This document shows positions 1 to 5,908 of a stretch of 30,338 nucleotides of DNA, one piece after another. The stretch is from a virus. The notes beneath the pieces are model-generated. The model made no database searches and was not told where the DNA came from. It was given only the letters and a program-made list of their open reading frames with translations. The translations under genes were made by a program, and so were the position numbers. The stretch's first letter is position 1, and the number at the start of each line of letters is the position of its first letter. The stretch covers positions 1-30,338 of the IMG/VR virus record IMGVR_UViG_3300030106_000204, one strand, 5' to 3'.

Positions 1-8
1 GTAAATGA
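1..8 (+). CDS. 3' end fragment of 60-aa basic protein gene
   Basis: Only the last codons (a split Gly codon, Lys, stop) are present. They are identical to the end of the 29496-29678 gene, and the same ATGA overlap leads into the next gene. This shows that the window begins inside a gene, as expected for a circular genome cut at an arbitrary point. Confidence 0.7.
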
Positions 9-160
9 CAGGTTTTACAACTACAGCTACTATTATTGAATTAATAGGCAAAAGACCTATAAAATCAAAAAGAAGAAGAACCAGAAAGAACAAAATGCCC
101 TTTAAAGGCAGTTTAAAGGCGGTACAGCGACTTTTGCCCACTAGAAGGATAAAGTACTAG
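5..160 (+). CDS. 51-aa basic protein, left copy
   Basis: Short open frame from the ATG at 5, overlapping the preceding stop as ATGA, to TAG at 158-160. The protein has a Thr-rich start, a Lys/Arg-rich centre (residues about 16-31) and a conserved C-terminal part containing AVQRLLPTR. The right-hand homologue at 29675-29830 has the same length. Most differences are conservative (Lys/Arg, Phe/Tyr) and there are no indels, which argues for a real, selected protein. It ends 9 bp from the convergent VRR-NUC stop. No function is recognised; nucleic-acid binding is only a guess from charge. Confidence 0.7.
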   Translation: MTGFTTTATIIELIGKRPIKSKRRRTRKNKMPFKGSLKAVQRLLPTRRIKY

Positions 161-178
161 GTGTAATCCTCAACACCT
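159..178. terminator. Possible shared terminator between convergent genes
   Basis: AGGTGT (159-164) pairs with ACACCT (173-178) across an 8-nt loop at the junction of two convergent genes. The same hairpin is kept at 29829-29848. There is no U-tract on either strand and the stem overlaps both coding ends, so a terminator role is only plausible. Confidence 0.3.
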
Positions 179-532
179 CACAGGAATGTTTTTTTCAATG
201 ATTTGTTTGATTTGATCTAAACATTCAGTTAAACCCCCCTTGACCACAAAGTGAGGTGTACCAAGTGCTTTCGATTGTACCGCCCACAACTTTTGAGAAT
301 CAGACAACCTACCCTTTTCATTTTTCAGTTCAATATAAAGAACCCGCCCTTCTGGATATTCAATAATTATATCTGGACAACCAGATTTCAAACCCATTTT
401 TTTCATCTTTGCATGGTAGGATATAGACCTTTTACCCTCATTAGGCACATGAAAATGTCTAAAAAAATAGTATTTACCTAGATAGTTTAGATATTCATTA
501 CAGGCTATTTGAATGTCTGATTCTTTAGTCAT
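170..532 (-). CDS. VRR-NUC domain nuclease, left copy
   Basis: 120-aa PD-(D/E)XK nuclease of the compact VRR-NUC family. Visible motifs are an early Glu (E5, MTKES), PNEGKR at 30-35, GCPDIII with D54, LYIELKNEKG with E68 and K70, then Q80; these are the expected metal-binding and catalytic positions. The family cleaves structured or branched DNA and in phages stands alone, as here; a role in recombination or genome processing is inferred. I place the start at ATG 532, because the right copy begins at exactly this Met while an upstream GTG (554-556) is not shared. With its right-hand copy it is the only minus-strand gene. Confidence 0.85.
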   Translation of the reverse strand: MTKESDIQIACNEYLNYLGKYYFFRHFHVPNEGKRSISYHAKMKKMGLKSGCPDIIIEYPEGRVLYIELKNEKGRLSDSQKLWAVQSKALGTPHFVVKGGLTECLDQIKQIIEKNIPVRC

Positions 533-533
533 A

Positions 534-608
534 AGGGTCTGTATATTCTGTTTCACTTCCTATAAATACTGCGATTTATTTAAGTACCTCGAAGAACAAC
601 AGACCCCT
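534..608. other. Inverted arms upstream of VRR-NUC
   Basis: AGGGTCTGT (534-542) is complementary to ACAGACCC (599-606), enclosing about 56 nt immediately upstream of the VRR-NUC start. In the right copy the same place holds a compact hairpin with different bases but the same geometry (CATAGGGG...CCCCTATG, 30200-30231). Loop and stem sequences changed while pairing remained, which hints at a selected structure; its role is unknown. Confidence 0.4.
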
Positions 609-614
609 ATGTGC

Positions 615-639
615 ATAGTAGAATTGGAGTTCTTACTAT
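615..639. promoter_or_regulatory. Conserved hairpin carrying the TTGGAGTTC motif (left)
   Basis: ATAGTAGAA (615-623) pairs with TTC-T-TACTAT (630-639) around the loop TTGGAG, with one bulged T. The loop and TTC arm are the same bases that precede four early start codons (near 793, 1099, 2225 and 5023), but no ATG follows at the same distance here. The block is nearly unchanged at 30233-30257, although neighbouring intergenic sequence differs strongly. Confidence 0.5.
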
Positions 640-731
640 ATTCCCACTTTTGAGGTTGGAGGAACATAATCAATTTACCAAAAAAATTTATATTTTACAA
701 CACTTTACAAAAAACTATTTAAAATCAAAAC

Positions 732-760
732 TTGACAAAACCTAGAAAATATGCTAGGTT
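732..760 (+). promoter_or_regulatory. Sigma70-like early promoter with palindromic operator
   Basis: TTGACA at 732-737, a 17-bp spacer and an extended -10 (TGC then TAGGTT, 755-760) precede the gene at 793. A perfect palindrome AACCTAG-N8-CTAGGTT (739-760) covers the spacer and -10. The same palindrome recurs at 1053-1074 over a second promoter, so it is probably the site of a dimeric repressor or activator. No regulator can be assigned. Confidence 0.65.
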
Positions 761-777
761 AAAAAATAATCAAAATA

Positions 778-795
778 GAAATGGAGTTCAAAATG
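778..795 (+). promoter_or_regulatory. Conserved leader GAA-ATGGAG-TTC before start codon
   Basis: GGAG (783-786) lies 6 nt before ATG 793 and serves as Shine-Dalgarno. The flanking GAA and TTC could pair, showing the site in a small loop. The same element precedes genes at 1099 (GAT-TGGAGTTC), 2225 and 5023. Conservation of TTC beyond the Shine-Dalgarno core suggests more than simple ribosome binding. It decides the start: the in-frame ATG at 781 sits inside the motif. Confidence 0.6.
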
Positions 796-984
796 AATAT
801 AAAATTTACAGAACAAGAAATGATTGAACTTACTTGTATGCTTGGGGAAACCAAAGAATACAAAGTATGTCAAGGTTTTAATACTTTTGCTGATGATTTA
901 AAATATGATTTTTCAGAAGAAGAAATTGAAAATATGAAAATATATCTTGTTCCACTTTTCAAAAAACTTGGAATGTTAAAATAA
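793..984 (+). CDS. Small early protein, 63 aa, function unknown
   Basis: First rightward gene, acidic in its second half (DFSEEEIENM) with predicted helices; no known domain is recognised. The start is set at ATG 793 by the conserved GGAG leader. It has its own promoter (732-760) and is closed by a strong intrinsic terminator (990-1013), so it is probably transcribed as a single-gene unit early in infection. A host-takeover or regulatory protein is possible from position alone, not from sequence. Confidence 0.7.
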   Translation: MNIKFTEQEMIELTCMLGETKEYKVCQGFNTFADDLKYDFSEEEIENMKIYLVPLFKKLGMLK

Positions 985-989
985 CTATA

Positions 990-1013
990 GGGGGGTACAA
1001 CCCCCCTTTTTTT
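990..1013 (+). terminator. Strong intrinsic terminator after first gene
   Basis: GGGGGG (990-995), loop TACAA, CCCCCC (1001-1006), then seven T (1007-1013). This is the clearest rho-independent terminator in the window. It separates the first small gene from the following early operon. Confidence 0.9.
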
Positions 1014-1038
1014 ATTTCAAAAAAAATACATTTGGTGT

Positions 1039-1074
1039 TTGACTTATGAATAAACCTAGTTTAATATCTAGGTT
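1039..1074 (+). promoter_or_regulatory. Second early promoter with the same palindrome
   Basis: TTGACT (1039-1044), exactly 17 bp, then TAATAT (1062-1067): a good sigma70-type promoter. AACCTAG-N8-CTAGGTT (1053-1074) covers the -10 and repeats the palindrome at 739-760 with identical arms and spacing but a different spacer. Both units therefore look co-regulated. It drives the operon starting at 1099. Confidence 0.75.
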
Positions 1075-1098
1075 AATAATAATAGATTGGAGTTCAAA

Positions 1099-1650
1099 AT
1101 GACATTTAATTACTACTTAGATAAGGCTCTTGATTTAGGTTCATTTTCTTTCTTTACCTCAAAGGCTAAACAAAAAGATGCTTTAGATTATCTTAATCGT
1201 GCTTATGATTGTCTAAGAGATACTAAGGTTTACAAAAGTTCTACACCGCAAGAAAGATGGTTAGAAACATATGATTTACCTATGTCCTTACATCATGTCA
1301 AAGAAAAGCACAGAACAGTATTTCAAAATCTTTCTATTGATTGTGATTTAGTTTACAAGTTGGTTGAATACAGAAAGCAATTCAAAGAATTTGATATTGT
1401 TAAACCAACAAAAAAAGATGACCTAAGTACAACAATCAAAATTATCAATGACACAGTTGGGTATAGTAAAGAATATCCAAATGAATCACAAAGAAACCTT
1501 GAACACTATATTGGCAAAGATTTGTGGAAAAGAGTTTCTTATACTTGGCACTTTGTAACAAATTCACAAGGTACAAAATTTATCAGAGTGTTTTGGTTCT
1601 TAGATGGTAACTTTACTAAATTATCAAAAATTTTAGCTTTGAGGGGGTAA
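1099..1650 (+). CDS. Hypothetical early protein, 183 aa
   Basis: Rich in aromatic and charged residues, no signal peptide or membrane segment, no recognised domain. The start at ATG 1099 follows the GGAG leader at the standard distance; an in-frame TTG at 1087 lies inside the leader and is unlikely. First gene of the early operon that runs to about 2188. The C-terminal half contains several Trp residues and a Leu-rich end. Confidence 0.8.
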   Translation: MTFNYYLDKALDLGSFSFFTSKAKQKDALDYLNRAYDCLRDTKVYKSSTPQERWLETYDLPMSLHHVKEKHRTVFQNLSIDCDLVYKLVEYRKQFKEFDIVKPTKKDDLSTTIKIINDTVGYSKEYPNESQRNLEHYIGKDLWKRVSYTWHFVTNSQGTKFIRVFWFLDGNFTKLSKILALRG

Positions 1651-1654
1651 ACTA

Positions 1655-1843
1655 ATGAGTAAGATAACAATAATAGGTGATTGGAAAGTTTATAAAACTA
1701 CTAACTGGGGTACTTCATGGAATTGGGTTGCTATGCACAAAGACACAGTTATAGATAATTTTCCAACCAAAAAAAAGGCAATGAAGTTTATAGAATTAGA
1801 AACACTTTTAGAAAATATGCAGAAGGAGTTGCCTTATGATTGA
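1655..1843 (+). CDS. Hypothetical protein, 62 aa
   Basis: Small protein with an N-terminal part rich in Trp, Thr and Lys (ITIIGDWKVYKTTNWGTSWN) that reads like a short beta-strand-rich fold, followed by a Lys-rich helix. It starts 5 bp after the preceding stop with a G-rich ribosome site (GAGGGGG) upstream and overlaps the next gene by 8 bp. No function assigned. Confidence 0.7.
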   Translation: MSKITIIGDWKVYKTTNWGTSWNWVAMHKDTVIDNFPTKKKAMKFIELETLLENMQKELPYD

Positions 1844-2090
1844 TAAACCTACAAGAATTGGAAATACTGAACTCTACATAGTTAGGGTTCAGAATATCAA
1901 TGTGGCTCAATCTTATAATGTTTTTTGGGAGTATGTAGAAATACTTAATAAAGCAAAGAAAAAATATAAGAAGCAACTGCAAACAAAAAATAATTATAAA
2001 CTTGAACTTAAAATTATCAATGAATGTAAAAAAGAACTGCATGATTTGATTTATAACCAAGAAACAAAAAATAGAGGACAAAAAAAATGA
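1836..2090 (+). CDS. Hypothetical protein, 84 aa
   Basis: A clear AAGGAG (1823-1828) lies 7 nt before ATG 1836. The first third looks strand-rich; from residue about 35 it becomes a Lys-rich helical, possibly coiled-coil segment. It overlaps its neighbours on both sides (the previous stop and an ATGA with the next gene), so it is probably translationally coupled. Function unknown. Confidence 0.7.
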   Translation: MIDKPTRIGNTELYIVRVQNINVAQSYNVFWEYVEILNKAKKKYKKQLQTKNNYKLELKIINECKKELHDLIYNQETKNRGQKK

Positions 2091-2188
2091 TTAAATTTAT
2101 TAAAAACTATGGTGTTTATGTTTTAGAAACACTTTTTTTAGTTATGTTTTTTGGATTTGCTTACTTTTTATTACTAGCATTTACATAA
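2087..2188 (+). CDS. 33-aa single-pass membrane peptide
   Basis: ATG 2087 overlaps the preceding TGA (ATGA); the frame ends at TAA 2186-2188. The product starts with a short basic segment (MIKFIKNYG) followed by about 20 hydrophobic residues rich in Phe and Leu, a typical one-pass inner-membrane peptide. It lies at the end of the small early operon. Its role is unknown; being very short, it could be spurious despite the coupled start. Confidence 0.5.
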   Translation: MIKFIKNYGVYVLETLFLVMFFGFAYFLLLAFT

Positions 2189-2196
2189 AATATCTT

Positions 2197-2227
2197 TATA
2201 ATTTAAAATGAATTGGAGTTCAGAATG
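2197..2227 (+). promoter_or_regulatory. Possible promoter and conserved leader before lipoprotein gene
   Basis: TATAAT at 2197-2202, without a good -35, is followed by GAA-TTGGAG-TTC (2210-2221) and ATG 2225. This is the same leader as before 793, 1099 and 5023, but without the palindrome. It suggests a separate transcription start for the lipoprotein gene. Confidence 0.45.
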
Positions 2228-2536
2228 AAGAATACAAAACTAATTTTTACTTTACTTACTGTTGCATTTGTTGGGGGGTGTTCAACAATGCCAATAGTAG
2301 ATAGTAGAGGAAAATCATCTGCTAATATCAAAGGCGATATGAACAGATTTCATGATGATTATTATACTTGTAAAAGTCTTGTTGAAGAGCAAACCAATTA
2401 TGGTTGGGATATAGGCAAGAACATTTATAATAATTTAAGGTGGAAAGTCCTATGGCTCAGTCCTAAAATGAACACTAGAAAAGATTATATAAATAGGTGT
2501 TTGGAAGGTCGTGGCTACAACGTAATCAACAAATAA
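2225..2536 (+). CDS. Small lipoprotein, 103 aa
   Basis: N-terminal signal with a basic start (MKNTK), hydrophobic stretch and lipobox VGGC; Cys about residue 19 would be lipidated, giving a mature envelope protein of about 85 aa. The end (CLEGRGYNVI) resembles the Cys/Gly/Tyr-rich ends of small bacterial envelope lipoproteins. ATG 2225 is fixed by the GGAG leader; the TTG at 2213 falls in the leader. Phage-encoded early lipoproteins often alter the host surface or block superinfection (known for some phages); applying that here is inference. Two further Cys could form a disulfide. Confidence 0.75.
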   Translation: MKNTKLIFTLLTVAFVGGCSTMPIVDSRGKSSANIKGDMNRFHDDYYTCKSLVEEQTNYGWDIGKNIYNNLRWKVLWLSPKMNTRKDYINRCLEGRGYNVINK

Positions 2537-2547
2537 AAGAGGATTAA

Positions 2548-2997
2548 ATGAATATAATAGATAAAATTTATGATAATACTAAAGATGGTGTACCTAACTA
2601 TTCTTTTAGTTTAGCTGATGGTAGAAGATTATACTATAGCGGGGTACAAATGAACCCAATGCCAGTTACAGGTGATGCAATAAACTTTACAATTATTGCT
2701 ACCAAAACATCAGCTAATGGTAATCAATACACAACTATAAAAGATGTAGAGGTAATTAAAAACCCAGATGGACATAATGATGCACCACAGCAACTTTCTA
2801 ATGTTGTTGAAAATGTTGCACCAATACCATCTGAACAAAATAATGGTTTTAGTAAAAGCGATAATCAATCTCTTATGATTTTCGTTACTGGATTAGTAGG
2901 AAGGTCAATGCAATCAGGACATTTTTCAGCAGAAGATATACCAAAATTAACTTCTATTGCTGTAAGGGCATTTAATGAAAACCTTAAAAAACTATAA
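2548..2997 (+). CDS. Putative OB-fold-like DNA-binding protein
   Basis: 149 aa. Residues about 15-75 look like a strand-rich domain (SFSLADGRRLYYSG, GDAINFTIIA, YTTIKDVEV), followed by a Pro/Asn/Gln linker and a helical C-terminus. That plan would fit a small single-stranded DNA-binding protein, and the neighbours (HNH, PD-(D/E)XK and replication proteins) support a DNA-metabolism role. I cannot name the family. A GAGG site precedes ATG 2548; the 3' end overlaps the HNH gene. Confidence 0.6.
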   Translation: MNIIDKIYDNTKDGVPNYSFSLADGRRLYYSGVQMNPMPVTGDAINFTIIATKTSANGNQYTTIKDVEVIKNPDGHNDAPQQLSNVVENVAPIPSEQNNGFSKSDNQSLMIFVTGLVGRSMQSGHFSAEDIPKLTSIAVRAFNENLKKL

Positions 2998-3355
2998 GAA
3001 ACTATTTGCCGACTTTTGGGGGTATCACGAAAATGATATTCCCGCTTGTTGGTATTGTAATAAGGCACAAGCAGTTGATATTCACCATATAGAAAATAAA
3101 GCAATGGGCGGTGTTAAGGGCAATAGATTGAACAGGATAGACAATTTGTTTCCCTTATGTAGGTCATGCCATGACAAAGCACATTCAGACAAATCATTGA
3201 ATGAACAATTTAAAAGAATATTAACAGCAAGATTTAAAAGTAATAGAGAAGAAAAAATAGAATTTTGGATTAAATGTAAATCACCAGTTAATTTAGTAAA
3301 AAAACAAATAGCTAGATTAGATGAAAAATATAGAAAGTATGGGATAGATGTCTAA
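2975..3355 (+). CDS. HNH endonuclease-like protein
   Basis: 126 aa. CWYC at residues about 26-29 and CRSCHDKAH near 62-70 give the two CxxC pairs of a zinc-stabilised HNH domain. DIHHIE supplies the catalytic His pair, and an Asn in NLFPLC occupies the expected middle position. HNH proteins nick or cut DNA and many phages carry one next to terminase; here it lies in the early region, so recombination, host DNA breakdown or a homing-like activity are alternatives. It begins inside the upstream gene and overlaps the next by 8 bp. Confidence 0.8.
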   Translation: MKTLKNYKKLFADFWGYHENDIPACWYCNKAQAVDIHHIENKAMGGVKGNRLNRIDNLFPLCRSCHDKAHSDKSLNEQFKRILTARFKSNREEKIEFWIKCKSPVNLVKKQIARLDEKYRKYGIDV

Positions 3356-3704
3356 TATTTACACAATAGATTTTGAGCCAAGCAAACTATCACACAGGCA
3401 AGATGAATTAGGTTTAGAGTTTGCGGATTTAGATACAGCAGTAGAACTTATGAAAAAAGAAGAAAAGATGATAATAGCTGAATTAACGCTGTATTTTTCT
3501 AAAAATGGTGGATATAAAAATATTACAGAACTAAATGGATATATTTATTCTGATAAGAAATTTAAGGACTATTTCGATAGATACGAAAGAACCCTTAAAC
3601 AGAGGAATCGAGCCAAGATTAGGTTTGAATCCTTTAAAGCGTTTAGAGATGACTTGAGAACTAAAGTTGTCAATGAACGAGAACTTGCAAAACATAATTT
3701 ATAG
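3348..3704 (+). CDS. Hypothetical helical protein, 118 aa
   Basis: After a short N-terminal segment the protein is almost wholly helical and charged, with a likely coiled coil from residue about 25 onward (ELMKKEEKMIIAEL). No catalytic motif is seen. It sits between the HNH and winged-helix genes in an unbroken operon, so it probably belongs to early DNA metabolism, but no function can be stated. Confidence 0.7.
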   Translation: MSNIYTIDFEPSKLSHRQDELGLEFADLDTAVELMKKEEKMIIAELTLYFSKNGGYKNITELNGYIYSDKKFKDYFDRYERTLKQRNRAKIRFESFKAFRDDLRTKVVNERELAKHNL

Positions 3705-3716
3705 AAAGGAATTATT

Positions 3717-3941
3717 ATGCAAAACACACAAGAAAACCAAATATTAAACCATCTTAAAAAACATAAATTTATTACTTCATGGGAAGCTATACAGGAGTAT
3801 AGAATAACCAGATTAAGTGCTAGGATTTATGAACTAAGAGAAAAAGGTTATCAAATCATAACCAAAAATATTACTGAAAATGGCAAAACTTTCGCTGAAT
3901 ACAGTTTGATTAGTACCACATTGTTGAAGGAGAAAGACTAA
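3717..3941 (+). CDS. Winged-helix / HTH-type protein, 74 aa
   Basis: The sequence fits a small winged helix: helix 1 (ENQILNHLKKHKFIT), a turn, a recognition-like helix (RLSARIYELREKGY), then two strands forming a wing. This layout is common in short phage helix-turn-helix proteins. It is a candidate for binding the repeated AACCTAG palindromes, but that link is speculation. An AAGGA site precedes ATG 3717; its stop overlaps the next ATG (TAATG). Confidence 0.7.
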   Translation: MQNTQENQILNHLKKHKFITSWEAIQEYRITRLSARIYELREKGYQIITKNITENGKTFAEYSLISTTLLKEKD

Positions 3942-4171
3942 TGTCAGATAAATTAGTAGAAGATAATGATGTTTCTGTTGATGAAGCTAAAGAACAAGCC
4001 ATTGCAAAACATAATTCTGATTTAGATGTAATGCAGAGATTAATATATGCCTTAAATGAATATATAATTCGTTTTGGCAGAACAAGTAATGTTCATGATG
4101 AATGTATGATTTTAAAAACTCAAGTAACTAAAAATAAAGAGCAGTTACAAGAGTGGATAAATACAATATGA
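3941..4171 (+). CDS. Hypothetical acidic protein, 76 aa
   Basis: Acidic N-terminus (DNDVSVDEAKEQ) followed by helices. Strong upstream site (GAAGGAG, 3925-3931) and coupled overlaps on both sides: TAATG with the winged-helix gene and ATGA with the nuclease gene. Its place directly before the PD-(D/E)XK gene suggests a partner in DNA processing, but no domain is recognised. Confidence 0.65.
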   Translation: MSDKLVEDNDVSVDEAKEQAIAKHNSDLDVMQRLIYALNEYIIRFGRTSNVHDECMILKTQVTKNKEQLQEWINTI

Positions 4172-4959
4172 TTGAGCATTTTCAAAAGTTTGATGGTGAG
4201 GGAAAGAGTTTACTTCCCTTATCATTTAGTCATCTAAATGAGTTTGCTTTTTATCGTGAAAGATGGGCATTAAGGCGAATATTTGGGTATGAGTTTCCAA
4301 CATCTGCATCAGCTATTAGAGGGCAAGTTGTTGAATCTGGCATAAATATGTTTCTGAATGGTTTACCCATAGAAGAAGCAAAAGAAAAAATGCTATCTGA
4401 ATATGATGAAAACTGCTCTAGGATAAATGACCCAAAGATAGAAGATGAAAGAAACAATTTAGTACCTTTATTTGATTTAGGAACTAAAAAGTTTCAAGAT
4501 TATGCTTATCGGTGGAGATTAATTGATTATCAAAGAAAAATAGAAGTTGAAATAGATGATATACCTTTTATCGGATATACAGATTTTTATTTTGAAGATA
4601 ATCATACAAGAGAAGATTTTTTTATCGATTTAAAAACATCTAAAAACTTGCCACAAAAAATAAGTATATCCCATGGTATGCAATCAGCTATTTATAATAG
4701 GGCAACAAATGCCAAGCAAATATTATGGTATCTTAAAACACCAACTAAGACTAAAGATGTTGAATATATTGCAATGTCATTAGATGATTATGTAGAGCCT
4801 TACAATATATGCAAACATATCATTAAGGTTATGGGTAATTACCTTAAAACAGTAGATACCCCAGATGATGTAAGAAATTCTTTAGTACCAAATCCCGATA
4901 ATTGGATATGGAAAGAACCCACAGTTCTTGAAGCTAGAAAAGAAGTCTGGGGATATTAA
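4168..4959 (+). CDS. PD-(D/E)XK nuclease (Cas4/RecB-like exonuclease)
   Basis: 263 aa, starting at ATG 4168, which overlaps the preceding TGA. Motifs in order: LSFSHLNEF near 18-26 (entry motif of RecB-type nucleases), RGQVVESG near 51-58, GYTDF with D139, FFIDLKTSK with D154 and K156 (catalytic D-x-K), then QSAIYNRA (motif with Gln/Tyr). This is a metal-dependent DNA exonuclease, probably for recombination or DNA end processing. Unlike Cas4 there is no evident iron-sulfur Cys cluster; only a single Cys is seen between motifs. It is the last gene before a likely new transcription start. Confidence 0.8.
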   Translation: MIEHFQKFDGEGKSLLPLSFSHLNEFAFYRERWALRRIFGYEFPTSASAIRGQVVESGINMFLNGLPIEEAKEKMLSEYDENCSRINDPKIEDERNNLVPLFDLGTKKFQDYAYRWRLIDYQRKIEVEIDDIPFIGYTDFYFEDNHTREDFFIDLKTSKNLPQKISISHGMQSAIYNRATNAKQILWYLKTPTKTKDVEYIAMSLDDYVEPYNICKHIIKVMGNYLKTVDTPDDVRNSLVPNPDNWIWKEPTVLEARKEVWGY

Positions 4960-4965
4960 CCAAAA

Positions 4966-5000
4966 AACCCCTTTAGGTTTTTGTCTAGAGGGGTTATAAT
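4966..5000 (+). promoter_or_regulatory. Palindrome and -10 before replication gene
   Basis: AACCCCTTTAG-N8-CTAGAGGGGTT (4966-4995, one G:T-type mismatch) is followed at once by TATAAT (4995-5000). Its core TAG-N8-CTA matches the spacing of the palindromes at 739 and 1053. Read on the minus strand the hairpin precedes a T6 tract, so a minus-strand terminator is an alternative. No strong -35 is present (TTTAGG at 4972). Confidence 0.5.
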
Positions 5001-5022
5001 AATCAAAGAAATGGAGTTCGAT

Positions 5023-5907
5023 ATGATTATAGATGAAAATTCAAAACCAAGAGAAAAACTAAAAGCATGGTATTTATTCACAGATTCCTTTATTTCTGGA
5101 ACAAGTCATTTAACCAATCTTGAATGTGGCATATATATTAGATTGTTATGTTGGAATTGGAACAAAAGATGTTCTGGAATACCTAGTCTAAGAAAAACTT
5201 ATTACAGAATTGCAAGTTGTCATACTAATGATGAAGAAATAGCTTGTGATAATGTTTTAAAAGAGTTTTTTGTTTTAGTTAATGACCATTACCAAAATGA
5301 AAAGCAACTAGAAGAATATCTTTTTATTACTAGAAGAATGGAAGCATCTAGGGAAAATGGTAGATTAGGTGGTAGACCAAAAAAACCTAGAACAGAACCT
5401 AAGAGTAACCTAGATGATAAGCTAAATGAAAGCCCCCTACCTAATACCTCTACCCCTACCTATACCATTACTAAAAATAAAGTAAGTTATTCCCCTCATT
5501 TTTTAAAATTTTGGGATTTGGTAACTAACAAGGTCAGCAAGGGAACAGCAGAAAAAAATTACATTAGATTAGAAAAAGAATGGCTAGAAAAACCAGAAGA
5601 ATTAGCTAAAATGTATAATGAGTATTATAATTCTATAGAGGATAAACAATTTGCCAAACAACCCGCTTTCTGGTTATCAGCTAGAAAATATGAAGATGAA
5701 GAACCTAAAAAAGTAAATAATGAAAAAATTAGTCAATATGAATATAGATTAGAAATGTTTAAAAAAGCTATTGCTAATGAACATGGGAGTAAATTTGTCC
5801 AAAAATATGCACAATCACATTCTTATGATGTTCGTAAAGCAATAGAAGAAGGGCATTTTACAAAAGAAGAAGCCATAAAACATTTAGATATGAAAGGTTG
5901 GTTATAA
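5023..5907 (+). CDS. DUF1376-type phage replication protein
   Basis: 294 aa. The N-terminal block (KAWYLFTDSFISGTSHLTNLEC, trimmed here to its key part KAWYLF...LTNLE) with IYIRLLCWNW and GIP fits the DUF1376 domain found in phage replication initiators and primosome-like proteins. A charged linker includes GRLGGRPKKP near residue 115, and the C-terminal half is helical. It probably brings the host replication machinery to phage DNA; no DNA polymerase or helicase is encoded here. Start at ATG 5023 after the conserved GGAG leader; upstream in-frame TTG at 4981 falls in the palindrome. Confidence 0.75.
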   Translation: MIIDENSKPREKLKAWYLFTDSFISGTSHLTNLECGIYIRLLCWNWNKRCSGIPSLRKTYYRIASCHTNDEEIACDNVLKEFFVLVNDHYQNEKQLEEYLFITRRMEASRENGRLGGRPKKPRTEPKSNLDDKLNESPLPNTSTPTYTITKNKVSYSPHFLKFWDLVTNKVSKGTAEKNYIRLEKEWLEKPEELAKMYNEYYNSIEDKQFAKQPAFWLSARKYEDEEPKKVNNEKISQYEYRLEMFKKAIANEHGSKFVQKYAQSHSYDVRKAIEEGHFTKEEAIKHLDMKGWL

Positions 5908-5908
5908 A

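Larger units (their letters stand above)
1..712. repeat. Left copy of diverged terminal repeat
   Basis: This segment aligns without large rearrangement to 29671-30338. Both copies start with the same bases, which are the last codons of a 60-aa gene, then carry a 51-aa basic gene, a minus-strand VRR-NUC gene and a noncoding block. By hand count the 51-aa gene differs at about 30 of 156 bases, while the VRR-NUC gene differs at about 15 of 363. True terminal repeats of a single phage are normally identical, so the best reading is two strain variants of one locus at the two ends of an assembled, circularly permuted genome. An old duplication is less likely. Confidence 0.85.

Noticed and set aside
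781-792. Upstream starts giving an identical MEFKM/MEFRM N-terminus on several early proteins
   Set aside because: The bases ATGGAGTTC or TTGGAGTTC are the conserved leader with the Shine-Dalgarno; the downstream ATG with 6-nt spacing is the better start in each case (793, 1099, 2225, 5023).
4150-4167. GTG start at 4153 for the PD-(D/E)XK gene
   Set aside because: ATG 4168 overlaps the previous stop as ATGA, the prevailing coupling style here, and all nuclease motifs lie downstream.
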